DNA of 64,000 nucleotides from VXNE01 sp965261535 (GTDB taxonomy: Bacteria; Pseudomonadota; Gammaproteobacteria; Pseudomonadales; Azotimanducaceae): the NCBI GenBank assembly GCA_965261535.1, contig OZ253469.1, positions 744,001 to 808,000 of the forward strand, in the 5' to 3' direction. A model generated the notes under the pieces. The model was not told the DNA's origin and did no database searches. It worked only from the letters and a program-made list of their open reading frames with translations. Position 1 is the stretch's first letter. Each line of letters begins with the position of its first letter. A program made the position numbers and the translations under genes. Shown here piece by piece: positions 18,466-27,670 of this stretch.

Positions 18466-18616
18466 TAGCCCGGCCCCGCTCGCCGTCCATGGTACAACCG
18501 TCCCGGGTCGCTGGCGCTTCCCGGAACGTTTGTTCCATGGAAGACATCGGCTACACTGCCGACCCTCGGGGGAGGCTCGTCCCTTCGGCCAAGAACCTCA
18601 ATCCAATGCGCAGATT

Positions 18617-20062
18617 ATGAAGTACACGACGCGAACCGGGAATCCGGCCAACATGCGAACCGACTGCCTGGTGGTCACGCGGGCGCGCGCACGGGAGATC
18701 GCCACGGCGCTCGACGTGGTCGCCTTCGTCGACCACGCGCTGGCGCAAAAGCCGAAGGGCGTCGCCGTGATTCCGATCCCCACCAACATCAAGAACCTGA
18801 TGGTGGTGCCCGGCGACGACTCGAAGATCGACGATGCGGCCTTTCGCAAACTGGCCGGCCGAGCCGCGCGCGCGCTGCGGGACCTCGCCGCAGTCAACGC
18901 CGTCTGGTGCCTGAACGATATCGATGTCGCCGGACGGGATGACTACTGGAAGACACGCACGGCTTTGAGCGCCTTGTCGGACGCTCTCTATTGGTACGAT
19001 GAATACCACTCCAAGCAGAAGAAGACGACGCGGGTTTCGCGCGTCGGCGTGCTCGCGGAGTCTGGCAGCCGCGCCAGTACGGCGCTGGCAGTCAAACACG
19101 GCCAGGCGCTCGACGAAGGCATGACGCTCGCGCGCGACCTCGCCAACACGCCACCGAACGTGTGCAACCCCTCCTACCTCGCCAAGGCGATCACGAAACT
19201 CGCGCGACTGGATGCGGTCACCGTTGAGGTCTTGAGCGAGCAGAGTATCAGCGAGCTCGGCATGGGCGCCTTCATGTCGGTGACGCAGGGCAGCAAGACA
19301 CCAGGCAAGTTGATCGTCGCGCGCCACGATGGCGGCGCGCCGAATGAGGCGCCCATTGTCCTGATCGGCAAGGGCGTCACCTTCGACACGGGGGGAATCA
19401 GCCTGAAACCCCCCGCGGCGATGGACGAAATGAAATTCGACATGTGCGGCGCGGCGACCGTTATCGGCGCCACTCTCGCAGCAGCGACCGCCGAGTTGCC
19501 GATCAACCTGGTAACCATTGTCGCCGCCGCCGAAAACATGCCCGGCGGCGAGGCCTCCCGTCCAGGCGACATCGTGACCACGATGTCCGGACAGACGGTC
19601 GAGATCCTGAATACGGACGCCGAGGGTCGCCTGCTGCTGTGCGATGCGCTGACCTACGCCGAACGTTTCAAGCCGAAATCCGTGGTCGATGTCGCGACCC
19701 TGACCGGCGCGTGTGTGGTCGCCCTCGGCAGCCACGCGAGCGGTCTGTTCTCGAACGACGAAGACTTGGGCGACGCGCTGGTGGCGGCGGGACAAACGAG
19801 CGGCGACCGCGCCTGGCCGTTGCCCCTGTGGCGCGAATACCAGAGCCAGCTCAAAAGCAATTTTGCCGACATGGCGAATGTCGGAAACCGCAACGCCGGC
19901 GCCATCACGGCCGCCTGTTTCCTGTCACGTTTCGCCGGCAAATTCAAATGGGCGCACCTCGACGTTGCCGGCACCGCCTGGCGCAGCGGCGCAGCGAAAG
20001 GTGCCACGGCGCGGCCGACGCCGCTGCTGTTCCAGTACCTATTGGACCAAGCCGCGGCGTGA
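18617..20062 (+). CDS. pepA: Leucyl aminopeptidase (cytosol aminopeptidase, M17)
   Basis: PepA removes N-terminal amino acids from peptides using two metal ions; in some bacteria it also binds DNA. The 481-residue protein has the M17 metal site: KGVTFDTGGISLKP at about residues 252-265, KFDMCGAATVIG, and the signature NTDAEGRL at 332-339. The ATG at 18617 (MKYTTRTG) gives a normal length; sequence upstream in this frame is the palindromic array and is not part of the protein. The stop overlaps the GTG start of holC. Confidence 0.95.
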   Translation: MKYTTRTGNPANMRTDCLVVTRARAREIATALDVVAFVDHALAQKPKGVAVIPIPTNIKNLMVVPGDDSKIDDAAFRKLAGRAARALRDLAAVNAVWCLNDIDVAGRDDYWKTRTALSALSDALYWYDEYHSKQKKTTRVSRVGVLAESGSRASTALAVKHGQALDEGMTLARDLANTPPNVCNPSYLAKAITKLARLDAVTVEVLSEQSISELGMGAFMSVTQGSKTPGKLIVARHDGGAPNEAPIVLIGKGVTFDTGGISLKPPAAMDEMKFDMCGAATVIGATLAAATAELPINLVTIVAAAENMPGGEASRPGDIVTTMSGQTVEILNTDAEGRLLLCDALTYAERFKPKSVVDVATLTGACVVALGSHASGLFSNDEDLGDALVAAGQTSGDRAWPLPLWREYQSQLKSNFADMANVGNRNAGAITAACFLSRFAGKFKWAHLDVAGTAWRSGAAKGATARPTPLLFQYLLDQAAA

Positions 20063-20634
20063 CCCGCATCGACTTCTATATCCTGCCCGACGTGGATATC
20101 GATGCGAAGTTCCGGTTCGCCTGTCGTCTCGCGCACCGGGCGATCGCCGACGGCGGACAGGCGCATGTGCGAACCGCATCGGCCGAGGCGACCGCCATCC
20201 TCGACGCCTTGATGTGGAGCTATCCCGAAGGCCGCTTCCTGCCGCATACCGCAACAGACGAAGACGGGACGCTCTGCTTGCGAGGGGTTCCCCCTCGCGC
20301 TGCTCTTTCTTGCGAGGGGCTGCCCCCTCGCGCTGCTCTTTCTTGCGAGGGGCTGCCCCCTCGCGCTGCTCTTTCTTGCGAGGGGCTGCCCCCTCGCGCT
20401 CCCCGGCTGAAGGCTCTGGTCCGCATCGGCCACGAGGAACCGCCGGCCGGCCCGGACGAACTGCTCATCAACCTGGGCGACGATGTGCCGGCATTTTTCG
20501 ACCGGTTCAGCCGCGTGTGCGAGGTGGTGCCGGGACCGGAAGTGGCCGCCGGACGGGCGCGCTACAGCCAATATCGCCGGCGCGGCTTCCCGCTCCACCA
20601 TCACGAGCTGGACGACTGGGAAACGGCAGGTTGA
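20059..20634 (+). CDS. holC: DNA polymerase III chi subunit with a 48-residue repeat insert
   Basis: Chi connects the clamp loader to SSB. The frame from the GTG at 20059 (VTRIDFYILPDVDIDAKFRF) through ILDALMWSYPEGRFLPH to INLGDDVPAFFDRFSRVCEVV and the C-terminal RARYSQYRRRGFPLHHHEL is a typical HolC. The 191 residues exceed the usual length of about 145 by a 144-base block at 20272-20415 made of palindromic repeat units, encoding 48 residues of (A)LSCEGLPPRA type. The insert keeps the frame and sits in the surface loop after TDEDGT. Gene order pepA-holC-valS is the standard one, with a four-base overlap to pepA. Confidence 0.88.
   Translation: MTRIDFYILPDVDIDAKFRFACRLAHRAIADGGQAHVRTASAEATAILDALMWSYPEGRFLPHTATDEDGTLCLRGVPPRAALSCEGLPPRAALSCEGLPPRAALSCEGLPPRAPRLKALVRIGHEEPPAGPDELLINLGDDVPAFFDRFSRVCEVVPGPEVAAGRARYSQYRRRGFPLHHHELDDWETAG
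20272..20415 (+). repeat. Palindromic GCGAGGGG array inside holC
   Basis: Four units with periods of 32, 33 and 33 bases (TGCGAGGGGCTGCCCCCTCG followed by CGCTGCTCTTTCT) and a terminal CCCCGGCTGAAGGCT tail. The whole block is 144 bases, exactly 48 codons, with no stop in the holC frame. The first unit is one base shorter than the others, so the net length had to be compensated to stay in frame. Confidence 0.92.
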
Positions 20635-20656
20635 CCTCCGCAGAATCGCTCAGGCC

Positions 20657-23443
20657 GTGAAAGACACCTTCGAACCGGTATCGCTCGAACGCCCGCTATA
20701 CGCCGAGTGGGAGTCCAATGGATACTTCGCCCCGGCGGGCGACGGGCGTCCCTTCTGCATGGCCATTCCGCCGCCGAACATCACCGGCCGCCTCCACCTG
20801 GGGCATGCGTTCCAGCACACGCTCATGGACGCGCTGATTCGTTATCAGCGCATGAAGGGCCGGCAAGCGCTATGGCAAATGGGGACCGACCACGCCAGCA
20901 TCGCCACCCAGATGATCGTTGAGCGCCAGCTCGAAGCCGATGGGATCAGCCGCGACGACATCGGACGCGAAGCGTTCCTGGAACGGGTCTGGCAGTGGCG
21001 CAATCGCTCCGGGGGCGAGATCTCGCAGCAGCTCAGGCGCATGGGATCGTCGTTGGACTGGTCGCGGGATCGATTCACCATGGACGAGGGCTTCAGTACT
21101 GCCGTGAACGAAGTCTTCGTGCGGCTGTACGAAGACGGGTTGATCTACAAGAAGAAACGCCTGGTGAACTGGGACCCGGTTCTCAAAACGGCCGTATCGG
21201 ACCTGGAAGTGGACAACGTGGCGGAACACGGCCACCTGTGGCGCATGCGCTACCCGTTGCTGGACGGCATCCGTACGGCGGAGGGAGCGGATCATGTCGT
21301 CGTCGCGACGACCCGGCCGGAAACGATGCTAGGCGACACGGGGCTCGCCGTGCACCCCGACGACCCGCGCTACCGCGACCTGATCGGCGCCCGCGCGCGG
21401 CTGCCGCTTGTCGGACGTGAAATCCCCATCGTCGGCGATGCGCATGTGGACCCGGAATTCGGCACCGGCTGCGTCAAGGTCACCCCGGCGCACGACTTCA
21501 ACGACTACGCCGTGGGCGAGCGCCACGATCTGGCCTGCATCAACATCCTGAACGCCGACGCCAGCATCAATAACAACGCGCCTGACGCATATCGCGGCAT
21601 GGACCGCATGCGTGCGCGCGAAGCCGTTGTGGCCGACCTCACAGACCTTGACCTGCTCGCATCCGTCGAACCCCACGAGCTGACCGCGCCCCGGGGCGAT
21701 CGCTCCGGCGCCGTACTGGAGCCGTGGCTGACCGACCAGTGGTGGGTCGACGTCAAGCCGTTGGCGGAGCCCGCGATCGAGGCGGTGCGGGACGGGCGCA
21801 TCCGGTTTGTGCCGAAACAGTACGAGAATATGTACTTCGCCTGGATGCGCGAGGTGCAGGACTGGTGCATCAGCCGGCAGCTATGGTGGGGGCACCGCGT
21901 TCCGGCGTGGTACGACGACCAGGGCAATGCGTACGTCGGCCGCGACGAACGCGAGGCGCGGAAAAAAGGCGGCGTACCCGACAGCACCGCACTCGCGCGG
22001 GATGACGACGTACTCGACACCTGGTTCAGTTCGGCGCTGTGGACCTTCGCTACTTTGGGCTGGCCGGAACCCACGCGCGAGTTCGAACGCTTCCACCCCA
22101 CCGATGTCCTGGTCACCGGGCACGACATCATTTTCTTCTGGGTCGCTCGAATGATCATGATGACGCTGCGCTTCACCGGTGACGTGCCATTCAGGACCGT
22201 CTACACGCACGGGCTGATACGCGACGCGCACGGCGCCAAGATGTCGAAGACCAAGGGCAATGTCCTCGATCCGCTGGACATCGTCGATGGCATCTCGCTC
22301 GAAGACCTGGTGGCAAAACGCACCGCCGACCTGACCCAGCCGCAGATGGGCACCGACATCGAAGCGGCGACCCGGACCGACTTTCCGGAGGGCATCCGCG
22401 CCTACGGCACCGACGCGCTGCGGTTCACCTACTGCGCCCTCGCGTCCCCGACAGGGCGCGACGTCAATCTCGACCTCGGTCGGGTCGACGGCTATCGTAA
22501 CTTCTGCAACAAGCTGTGGAACGCGACAAAGTTCGTCCTCATGCACATCGAAGGCGCCGACCTCGAGGGGCCGGCGCCGCTCGGTCTCGCGGACCGCTGG
22601 ATACGCTCCCGCGCCAGGCGGCTGATCGAAGATGTCGAACGCGCGATAGGCGACTACCGCTTCGACCTGTATGCGAATGCGATTCACGAATTCGCCTGGC
22701 GCGAGTACTGCGACTGGTACCTGGAGTTCACCAAGCCCGTGCTGTGGCGCAGCGAAGAAGATCCCGCGGCCGCCCGCGCCGCCCGCCAGACCCTGCTCGC
22801 CACCCTCGACGTGTTGTTGCGCGCGGCGCATCCGATCATGCCCTACATTACGGAAACCCTGTGGCGCGAGGCGGGCGCCGCATCCGGGCGTCCCGCCAAA
22901 ACGATCATGCTCGAACCGTTTCCGCAAACGGGCGACCTTGAAGACGACGCCGAAGCTGTCGCCGCGGTGGAGTGGCTGAAGGCCGTGGTTGTCGGCATCC
23001 GGAATATTCGAGGCGAGATGGGCATCGCTTCCGGCGTTGGCGTCGACCTCCTGTTCCAGGCCGGCGACGCGACGGACCGAGAGCGGTTGCGCGCGACCGA
23101 GACTCTTTTGCGCCGAATGGCCGGCGTCGAGGCCATCACATGGCTGGACGCTGCCGCCGAGGTGCCGCCCGCGGCCGTGCAAATCGTCGGCGACCTCAAA
23201 ATCCTCGTGCCACTCGCGGGGCTGATCGATATCGACCGTGAATGCGAACGACTGCAAAAGTCGATTTCCCGGTTCGAGCGCGATCTCGCCCGCGCCCGGG
23301 GCAAGCTTGGCAACGAGAACTTCGTCACGAAGGCGCCGGCGGCGGTGGTGGACAAGGAACGTGACAAGGTGAAGGACCTTGGGGCGAAGCTCGCGATGAT
23401 GCGGGAGCAGCTAGCCCGGCTGCGCGGAACAGGGGCGGAGTAA
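20657..23443 (+). CDS. valS: Valyl-tRNA synthetase
   Basis: ValS charges tRNA-Val. The 928-residue protein shows the class I signatures PPPNITGRLHLGHA (HIGH motif) near residue 35 and KMSKTKGN (KMSKS motif) near 530, the editing domain (VVVATTRPETMLGDTGLAVHP), and the C-terminal coiled-coil arm (RECERLQKSISRFERDLARA). The start is the GTG at 20657 (VKDTFEPVSLERPLY), 22 bases after the holC stop; longer readings overlap holC. Confidence 0.96.
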   Translation: MKDTFEPVSLERPLYAEWESNGYFAPAGDGRPFCMAIPPPNITGRLHLGHAFQHTLMDALIRYQRMKGRQALWQMGTDHASIATQMIVERQLEADGISRDDIGREAFLERVWQWRNRSGGEISQQLRRMGSSLDWSRDRFTMDEGFSTAVNEVFVRLYEDGLIYKKKRLVNWDPVLKTAVSDLEVDNVAEHGHLWRMRYPLLDGIRTAEGADHVVVATTRPETMLGDTGLAVHPDDPRYRDLIGARARLPLVGREIPIVGDAHVDPEFGTGCVKVTPAHDFNDYAVGERHDLACINILNADASINNNAPDAYRGMDRMRAREAVVADLTDLDLLASVEPHELTAPRGDRSGAVLEPWLTDQWWVDVKPLAEPAIEAVRDGRIRFVPKQYENMYFAWMREVQDWCISRQLWWGHRVPAWYDDQGNAYVGRDEREARKKGGVPDSTALARDDDVLDTWFSSALWTFATLGWPEPTREFERFHPTDVLVTGHDIIFFWVARMIMMTLRFTGDVPFRTVYTHGLIRDAHGAKMSKTKGNVLDPLDIVDGISLEDLVAKRTADLTQPQMGTDIEAATRTDFPEGIRAYGTDALRFTYCALASPTGRDVNLDLGRVDGYRNFCNKLWNATKFVLMHIEGADLEGPAPLGLADRWIRSRARRLIEDVERAIGDYRFDLYANAIHEFAWREYCDWYLEFTKPVLWRSEEDPAAARAARQTLLATLDVLLRAAHPIMPYITETLWREAGAASGRPAKTIMLEPFPQTGDLEDDAEAVAAVEWLKAVVVGIRNIRGEMGIASGVGVDLLFQAGDATDRERLRATETLLRRMAGVEAITWLDAAAEVPPAAVQIVGDLKILVPLAGLIDIDRECERLQKSISRFERDLARARGKLGNENFVTKAPAAVVDKERDKVKDLGAKLAMMREQLARLRGTGAE

Positions 23444-23479
23444 TCCCTTGACCGCCAACGCCGCCGATGCGGCGATTGC

Positions 23480-23734
23480 CAACTCGCTGGCACCGCCCTC
23501 GCGCCGGTGGCCGTACGACCGGTGTGGCAGAGTCTTGGCACCGGCAGCGCCTCAATTCCCACCGGTTTGGCGCATTGCCGGCAACGCGGTTTCGACCCGG
23601 TCTCCGTACTTGGAAATCTATGCTACTACACGCGCTTTGGTTTCTCGGCCCCACTGGCCGAACGCCTGTGCGTTCCGTTCTCCGGCCCCGCCTGGCGGCG
23701 AAGGCACCTAGCCGCATTTATCGGGATCATGTAG
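23480..23734 (+). pseudogene. GNAT acetyltransferase fragment (YhbS-like)
   Basis: In this frame the translation contains VAVRPVWQSLGTGSASIPTG, then AHCRQRGFDPVSVLGN and YYTRFGF, which matches the acetyl-CoA binding motif (Q/RxxGxG/A) and C-terminal strand of small GNAT proteins of the YhbS type. The N-terminal half is missing and no start codon fits, and the signature is degraded (GTGSAS, PTG), so this is a remnant lying directly behind valS. Confidence 0.6.
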
Positions 23735-24055
23735 GAAGGTGCCGAAAAGTGCTTGACTCGTATCCGCACTATCATCATCCTAAATCACGAGGTTATGAAA
23801 TGTCCCCGCAATGCTCGCGGAAACGCTCACCGCAACGGCAACTCACTCATCGAGACCATGAGCAAGTTCCCTAACGATCACACCGCCATGATCGACGGCA
23901 AGAGGCTCTGCTTCAGGACTGATCGCGCCTTATGAACTGCCCAATAGAGCACGATCAAGGTAGCACGGCGACATGAGAAATGCGTTGGGATAAATCCCGC
24001 AGCTTAGACAAGCGCAATTTAACTAGTTAAGTGGGACTATCCTGAGGAGGAAGAA
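23735..24055. other. Gene-free stretch between GNAT remnant and AT-richer island
   Basis: Base composition falls along this stretch. I see no convincing gene. A short perfect palindrome TAACTAGTTA lies at about 24021-24030 upstream of the first island gene, and an AGGAGG-type ribosome site immediately precedes 24056. A short frame around 23863-23934 (MSKFPNDHTAMIDGKR) has no recognised relatives. Confidence 0.4.
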
Positions 24056-24349
24056 ATGACCGATGAAACAGATCCCAAATTCGATCGTCTACCAATGTCG
24101 GATAGTCCCAGCACATCTCCAGATATATATCTCAATGGCGTTGCAATTGGTCTTACGCTATCTGACATAAGAATCACGGCAGTTGTTGATGGCCAGCAGC
24201 AGTGTCAATTACATATGTCATTCACGACCGCCAAAACACTTGCGACCGAGCTGAGCCGTGCAATTCGTCATTTCGAACGCCTGACAGAACGCGACATTAT
24301 GACAATGACCGAAGTGGAGAAGGGGATGGAAAAGGCGCACAATAAATGA
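24056..24349 (+). CDS. Hypothetical protein of AT-richer island, gene 1
   Basis: The 97-residue protein starts behind a strong ribosome site (GAGGAGGAAGAA). It has a disordered N-terminus and a compact segment YLNGVAIGLTLSDIRITAVVDGQQQCQLHMSFTTAKTLA that looks like a small alpha/beta domain. The C-terminus is helical and charged. It overlaps the next gene by four bases (ATGA), so the two probably make partners. No family is recognised. Codon use is clearly more AT-rich than in the flanking genes. Confidence 0.6.
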   Translation: MTDETDPKFDRLPMSDSPSTSPDIYLNGVAIGLTLSDIRITAVVDGQQQCQLHMSFTTAKTLATELSRAIRHFERLTERDIMTMTEVEKGMEKAHNK

Positions 24350-24933
24350 TCAGTCCTTCTTGCTTCTTTCTTGTTGATGCGACGCCTCGGCAGGACAAAC
24401 AAGACGCCGCAATTATAAAGATTGACTCGTTTGTAGACTTGCCGAACGGATGGCACTATGGCGAAGGTCGTGGCGCCACAAAACTCGCCGTCAACTCGGC
24501 GCGAACTATGCACGCCTTGTTGATGGAGCACAATGTGAATGAGGTCGAAGTGTTCCCGGATGCCAATGGTGGAATATTGCTCTCCGGCTACTATGACGAA
24601 GAGACCCTAGAAGTCTTTTGCGATCATGACGGAAAAATCAATATACTGCACGAAGTCGGAAATGAAATTACCTATGAGAAGGATGACGTCTCAGCACAGG
24701 AAGTGAAAGGATACGTTGGAGGGCTGCTGTGGAAGAAGTTCATGATACGGCGATTCATGAAGTTATCCGACTACTTCATCCAAATCACTTCAGTAGAACA
24801 AAGGGAAGATTTACAAGTCTGGCATTCAGAAATTCCTCAAAGAATGGTGGCGTCTCGGTTATTGAGGCCCAATGTGCTACAAAATGTAGTGGAACAGAAT
24901 GTGGACATATATTCTCTTTCTACTCCCCCATAG
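24346..24933 (+). CDS. Hypothetical protein of AT-richer island, gene 2
   Basis: The 195-residue protein contains the segment FVDLPNGWHYGEGRGATKLAV followed by VEVFPDANGGILLSGYY and LEVFCDHDGKINILHEVGNEI, a pattern I associate with small uncharacterised proteins that occur as a two- or three-gene set in accessory regions. The C-terminal part (SDYFIQITSVEQREDLQVWH) is less conserved in appearance. It is coupled to gene 1 by a four-base overlap. A role in defence or toxin-antitoxin function is possible from context but not shown by any motif. Confidence 0.6.
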   Translation: MISPSCFFLVDATPRQDKQDAAIIKIDSFVDLPNGWHYGEGRGATKLAVNSARTMHALLMEHNVNEVEVFPDANGGILLSGYYDEETLEVFCDHDGKINILHEVGNEITYEKDDVSAQEVKGYVGGLLWKKFMIRRFMKLSDYFIQITSVEQREDLQVWHSEIPQRMVASRLLRPNVLQNVVEQNVDIYSLSTPP

Positions 24934-24989
24934 TTCCGGAAGATCTGGCGATATTTTGGAGGATAGATACGACCAAACTACCAGATGGA

Positions 24990-25169
24990 ATGCGACTAGA
25001 ATACGAGACATCGAGCACCGGAGATGAGTGTCATATGAACATTTATAACTTGCCGGATTCTCAGTGTAGAAAAATCATCAAAGCAGTAGCAATTGATGAT
25101 CTCGAAATATGTGATGGCAGCAATCATCGCTCTTTAACCCTACAGGACATGGTGCGGTTCGGAACCTAG
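24990..25169 (+). CDS. Possible third island gene or fragment
   Basis: A 59-residue frame (MRLEYETSSTGDECHMNIYN onward, ending MVRFGT) follows gene 2 in another frame. The open frame itself extends back to 24729 inside gene 2. Codon composition looks coding, so this may be a separate small gene with a non-ATG start just upstream (VPEDLAIFWRIDTTKLPDGM is in frame), or a frameshifted tail. No family recognised. The following 25170-25300 holds no gene that I can see. Confidence 0.35.
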   Translation: MRLEYETSSTGDECHMNIYNLPDSQCRKIIKAVAIDDLEICDGSNHRSLTLQDMVRFGT

Positions 25170-25300
25170 CATGGAGGTCGTTCCAAGGACAGGAGAGCGA
25201 CGCTACAGAACGATCCCCAGGCCAAACGACCGATGAACCCCCCATGCATTAAAATGGCACCTCAAAGTCCGATCTTGTAGTCAAGTACTATGGTCGTTGT

Positions 25301-26281
25301 CTAAGGGACTTCGAGGACGACCTTGCCGAAGGTCTGGTTGTCGGCGACCAACCTGTGCGCCTCGTCCGCCCGGTCCATCGGCAACACGGTATCGATGACG
25401 GGCCGGATCGCGCCCGCTTCGAGCTTCGGCCAGACCCGCTCCTTCAGCGCGTCCATGACGGCGGCCTTTTGCGCGATGGTCCGGGAGCGCAGCGTGGAGC
25501 CCACGATTTTGAGGCGCTTCGCCATCACCGCGCCTAGCGGCAGCTCGGCTCGCGCGCCGCCCATCAGCCCGATGATGATCAGGCGACCTTCCAGCCGCAA
25601 GCTCGCCAGGTTGTCCGAAAAGTATGCGCCACCCACCGGATCGAGGATGACATCGACGCCCTCGCCCCGTGTCCACTCCCGCACCTTGTCGGCGAAGGAC
25701 TCCGCGTGGCGATCACAGCCGGCCGTCGCGCCCAGTTCGATGCAGCGCGCAACCTTCGATTCGGACCCCGCAGTCACGTAACACGGGTTGCCGAACTCTC
25801 GGCACAACTGTATCGCCGCGGTACCCACGCCGCTCCCACCGGCGTGCAGCAGGGCGGTTTCCGCAAATCGGAGCCGGGCCTCCATATAGAGGTTGAGATA
25901 CGCCGTCGCGAACACCTCCGGCAGCGATGCCGCTTCGACGAAGGAAAGACCTTGCGGCGTTTTCAGGATCTGCCCGGCCGGTACGACTACGGCTTCGGCG
26001 TAGCCCCCGCCGGAGAGCAGGGCGCACACGCTATCGCCGACATCGACGCGCGCAACGCCGTCGCCCACCGCCTCGACGACGCCAGCGCATTCCAGCCCGA
26101 GAATGTCGCTCGCGCCCGGCGGCGGCGGATACCCGCCCGCCCGCTGGGCAAGGTCGGCGCGATTGACGGCGCTGGCACGGATGGCGATCCTGACTTGTCC
26201 GGGACCCGGCTCGCCAACCGGTGCGCCGACGGCCGCATCCGTCCAGACGAGCCGTTCGCCAACGACGCGAATGGCTTTCAC
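25301..26281 (-). CDS. qor: NADPH:quinone oxidoreductase, PIG3/zeta-crystallin type
   Basis: The 326-residue medium-chain dehydrogenase lacks the zinc-binding residues of alcohol dehydrogenases and shows VNRADLAQRAGGYPPPPGAS, typical of the PIG3-like quinone oxidoreductases, then the cofactor motif HAGGSGVGTAAIQL (about residues 141-154) and the C-terminal FGKVVLEVP. It reduces quinones with NADPH. The GTG start overlaps the hisF stop by four bases, so it is the last gene of the hisHF transcript here, although it has no known part in histidine synthesis. Confidence 0.85.
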   Translation of the reverse strand: MKAIRVVGERLVWTDAAVGAPVGEPGPGQVRIAIRASAVNRADLAQRAGGYPPPPGASDILGLECAGVVEAVGDGVARVDVGDSVCALLSGGGYAEAVVVPAGQILKTPQGLSFVEAASLPEVFATAYLNLYMEARLRFAETALLHAGGSGVGTAAIQLCREFGNPCYVTAGSESKVARCIELGATAGCDRHAESFADKVREWTRGEGVDVILDPVGGAYFSDNLASLRLEGRLIIIGLMGGARAELPLGAVMAKRLKIVGSTLRSRTIAQKAAVMDALKERVWPKLEAGAIRPVIDTVLPMDRADEAHRLVADNQTFGKVVLEVP

Positions 26282-27057
26282 CAGGACATCCGCATCTTCA
26301 CGCCGCGTGCGTCGAGATGTCGCTTCAGTCCGCTCACTGTGTAGTCCCCGTAGTGGACCATCGACGCGACCAGCGCGGCATCCGCCTTGCCCTCGGTCAG
26401 CACGTCGTAGAGATGATCTGGAACCCCGGCGCCGCCGGAAGCGATGACGGGGATGCGTACCGCCTCGCTGATTGCCCGCGTCAGGTGCAGCTCATAGCCG
26501 TTGCGAGTGCCGTCCGCGTCGATGGAGTTGACGACCAGTTCGCCGGCGCCCAGACGTTCGCCCTCTCGCGTCCAGGCCAGCGCGTCGATGCCCGTCGGTG
26601 TGCGGCCCCCGCGCACGACGATCTCGTAGCCGGACGGAAAGTCGGGCGCGACGTCGACCTTGCGTATGTCCATGGAAAGCACGATGTTCTGGCTACCGAT
26701 CGCCTCCGCGCATTCGGCGATGAGCGCCGGCCGCTCGACCGCCGCCGTATTGACATTGATCTTTTCCGCCCCGGCGAGGCGCAGGTCCGTCGCATCCGCC
26801 ACCGAGCGCACGCCGCCGCCAACGGATAGCGGGATGAAGACCTGCTCGGCCACCGCCTCGACGACATCGAGGATGATGCGACGCTTCTCGCTCGATGCGG
26901 TGATGTCGTAGAAGACGAGTTCGTCGAGGCCGTCGAGGTAGTATTCACGCGCCTTGGCGACGGGGTCGCCAATATCCTTCGTGTCGACGAACCGGATGCT
27001 CTTCGCGAGTTTCCCATCGCGCACATCGAGACACGCGATCAAGCGCTTGCTAAGCAT
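26278..27057 (-). CDS. hisF: Imidazole glycerol phosphate synthase cyclase subunit
   Basis: HisF closes the imidazole ring using ammonia from HisH. The 259-residue TIM barrel starts MLSKRLIACLDVRDGKLAKS, with catalytic Asp11, and has the second catalytic aspartate in NSIDADGTRNG, plus VASGGAG and the phosphate-binding loops SVGGGVRS. It overlaps hisH by eight bases. No other his genes are in the window, so the histidine operon is split or continues elsewhere. Confidence 0.96.
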   Translation of the reverse strand: MLSKRLIACLDVRDGKLAKSIRFVDTKDIGDPVAKAREYYLDGLDELVFYDITASSEKRRIILDVVEAVAEQVFIPLSVGGGVRSVADATDLRLAGAEKINVNTAAVERPALIAECAEAIGSQNIVLSMDIRKVDVAPDFPSGYEIVVRGGRTPTGIDALAWTREGERLGAGELVVNSIDADGTRNGYELHLTRAISEAVRIPVIASGGAGVPDHLYDVLTEGKADAALVASMVHYGDYTVSGLKRHLDARGVKMRMSW

Positions 27058-27670
27058 CGCGTCCGTCCCAACGCGCGAAGTTCTCGATCAGGCGCAAACC
27101 GACGCGTCCGCTCTTCTCGGGATGGAACTGGGTCGCGAAATAGTTGTCGACACCCAACGCGCAGCAGAAACGCCCCTCGTAGTCCGCCACCGCCCGCACC
27201 GTGCGCTCGTTCTTCGGCACCGGATAGTAGGCATGCACGAAGTAGAACTCGTCCCCCGGCTCGACATGCGCCAGGAGCGGATGCGCGCGCAACACACGCA
27301 CTGCGTTCCAGCCCATGTGCGGCACCTTCAGCGCCGGGTCGGAGAGCGCGAATCGCCGCACCTCACCGGCGATCAGGCCCAGGGTGTCCTGGTCGTTTTC
27401 CTCGGAGTGATCCAGGGATATCTGCAACCCCAGGCAGATGCCGAGCACCGGCGTGCCGCCGCGCATGACGTCGACCAGCGCGTGATCGAGACCGCGCGCC
27501 CGCAAGCTGCGCATGGCGCTGCCGGCGGCGCCCACGCCTGGAAAGATCACGCGGTCCGCCCGGCGCACGCGCGCCGGGTCGCTCGTGATGACGGCGGCGG
27601 TTCCCACTTCCGCGCACGCCCGCTGCACGCTACGCAGGTTGCCGGCGTCGTAGTCGACGATTACGGTCAT
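27050..27670 (-). CDS. hisH: Imidazole glycerol phosphate synthase glutamine amidotransferase subunit
   Basis: HisH releases ammonia from glutamine for HisF. The 206-residue class I amidotransferase has the nucleophile Cys79 in VLGICLGLQ, the catalytic His/Glu pair in ATQFHPEKSG near residue 187, and the oxyanion segment PGVGAAGSA. Its start is followed upstream by the repeat-rich region 27671-28312, so its promoter must lie close to or inside those repeats. Confidence 0.96.
   Translation of the reverse strand: MTVIVDYDAGNLRSVQRACAEVGTAAVITSDPARVRRADRVIFPGVGAAGSAMRSLRARGLDHALVDVMRGGTPVLGICLGLQISLDHSEENDQDTLGLIAGEVRRFALSDPALKVPHMGWNAVRVLRAHPLLAHVEPGDEFYFVHAYYPVPKNERTVRAVADYEGRFCCALGVDNYFATQFHPEKSGRVGLRLIENFARWDGRDA

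Noticed and set aside
18356..18616. A longer leucyl aminopeptidase N-terminus
   Set aside because: The extra 87 residues are encoded by the palindromic array (VPPRAPRLRAP) and are not part of the family; the ATG at 18617 gives normal length.
23753..23935. A 60-codon frame between the GNAT remnant and the island
   Set aside because: No ribosome site, no family resemblance, and composition changes within the frame.
24000..24055. A promoter for the AT-richer island at the TAACTAGTTA palindrome
   Set aside because: No -35/-10 pair with acceptable spacing was found, so the palindrome is only noted.
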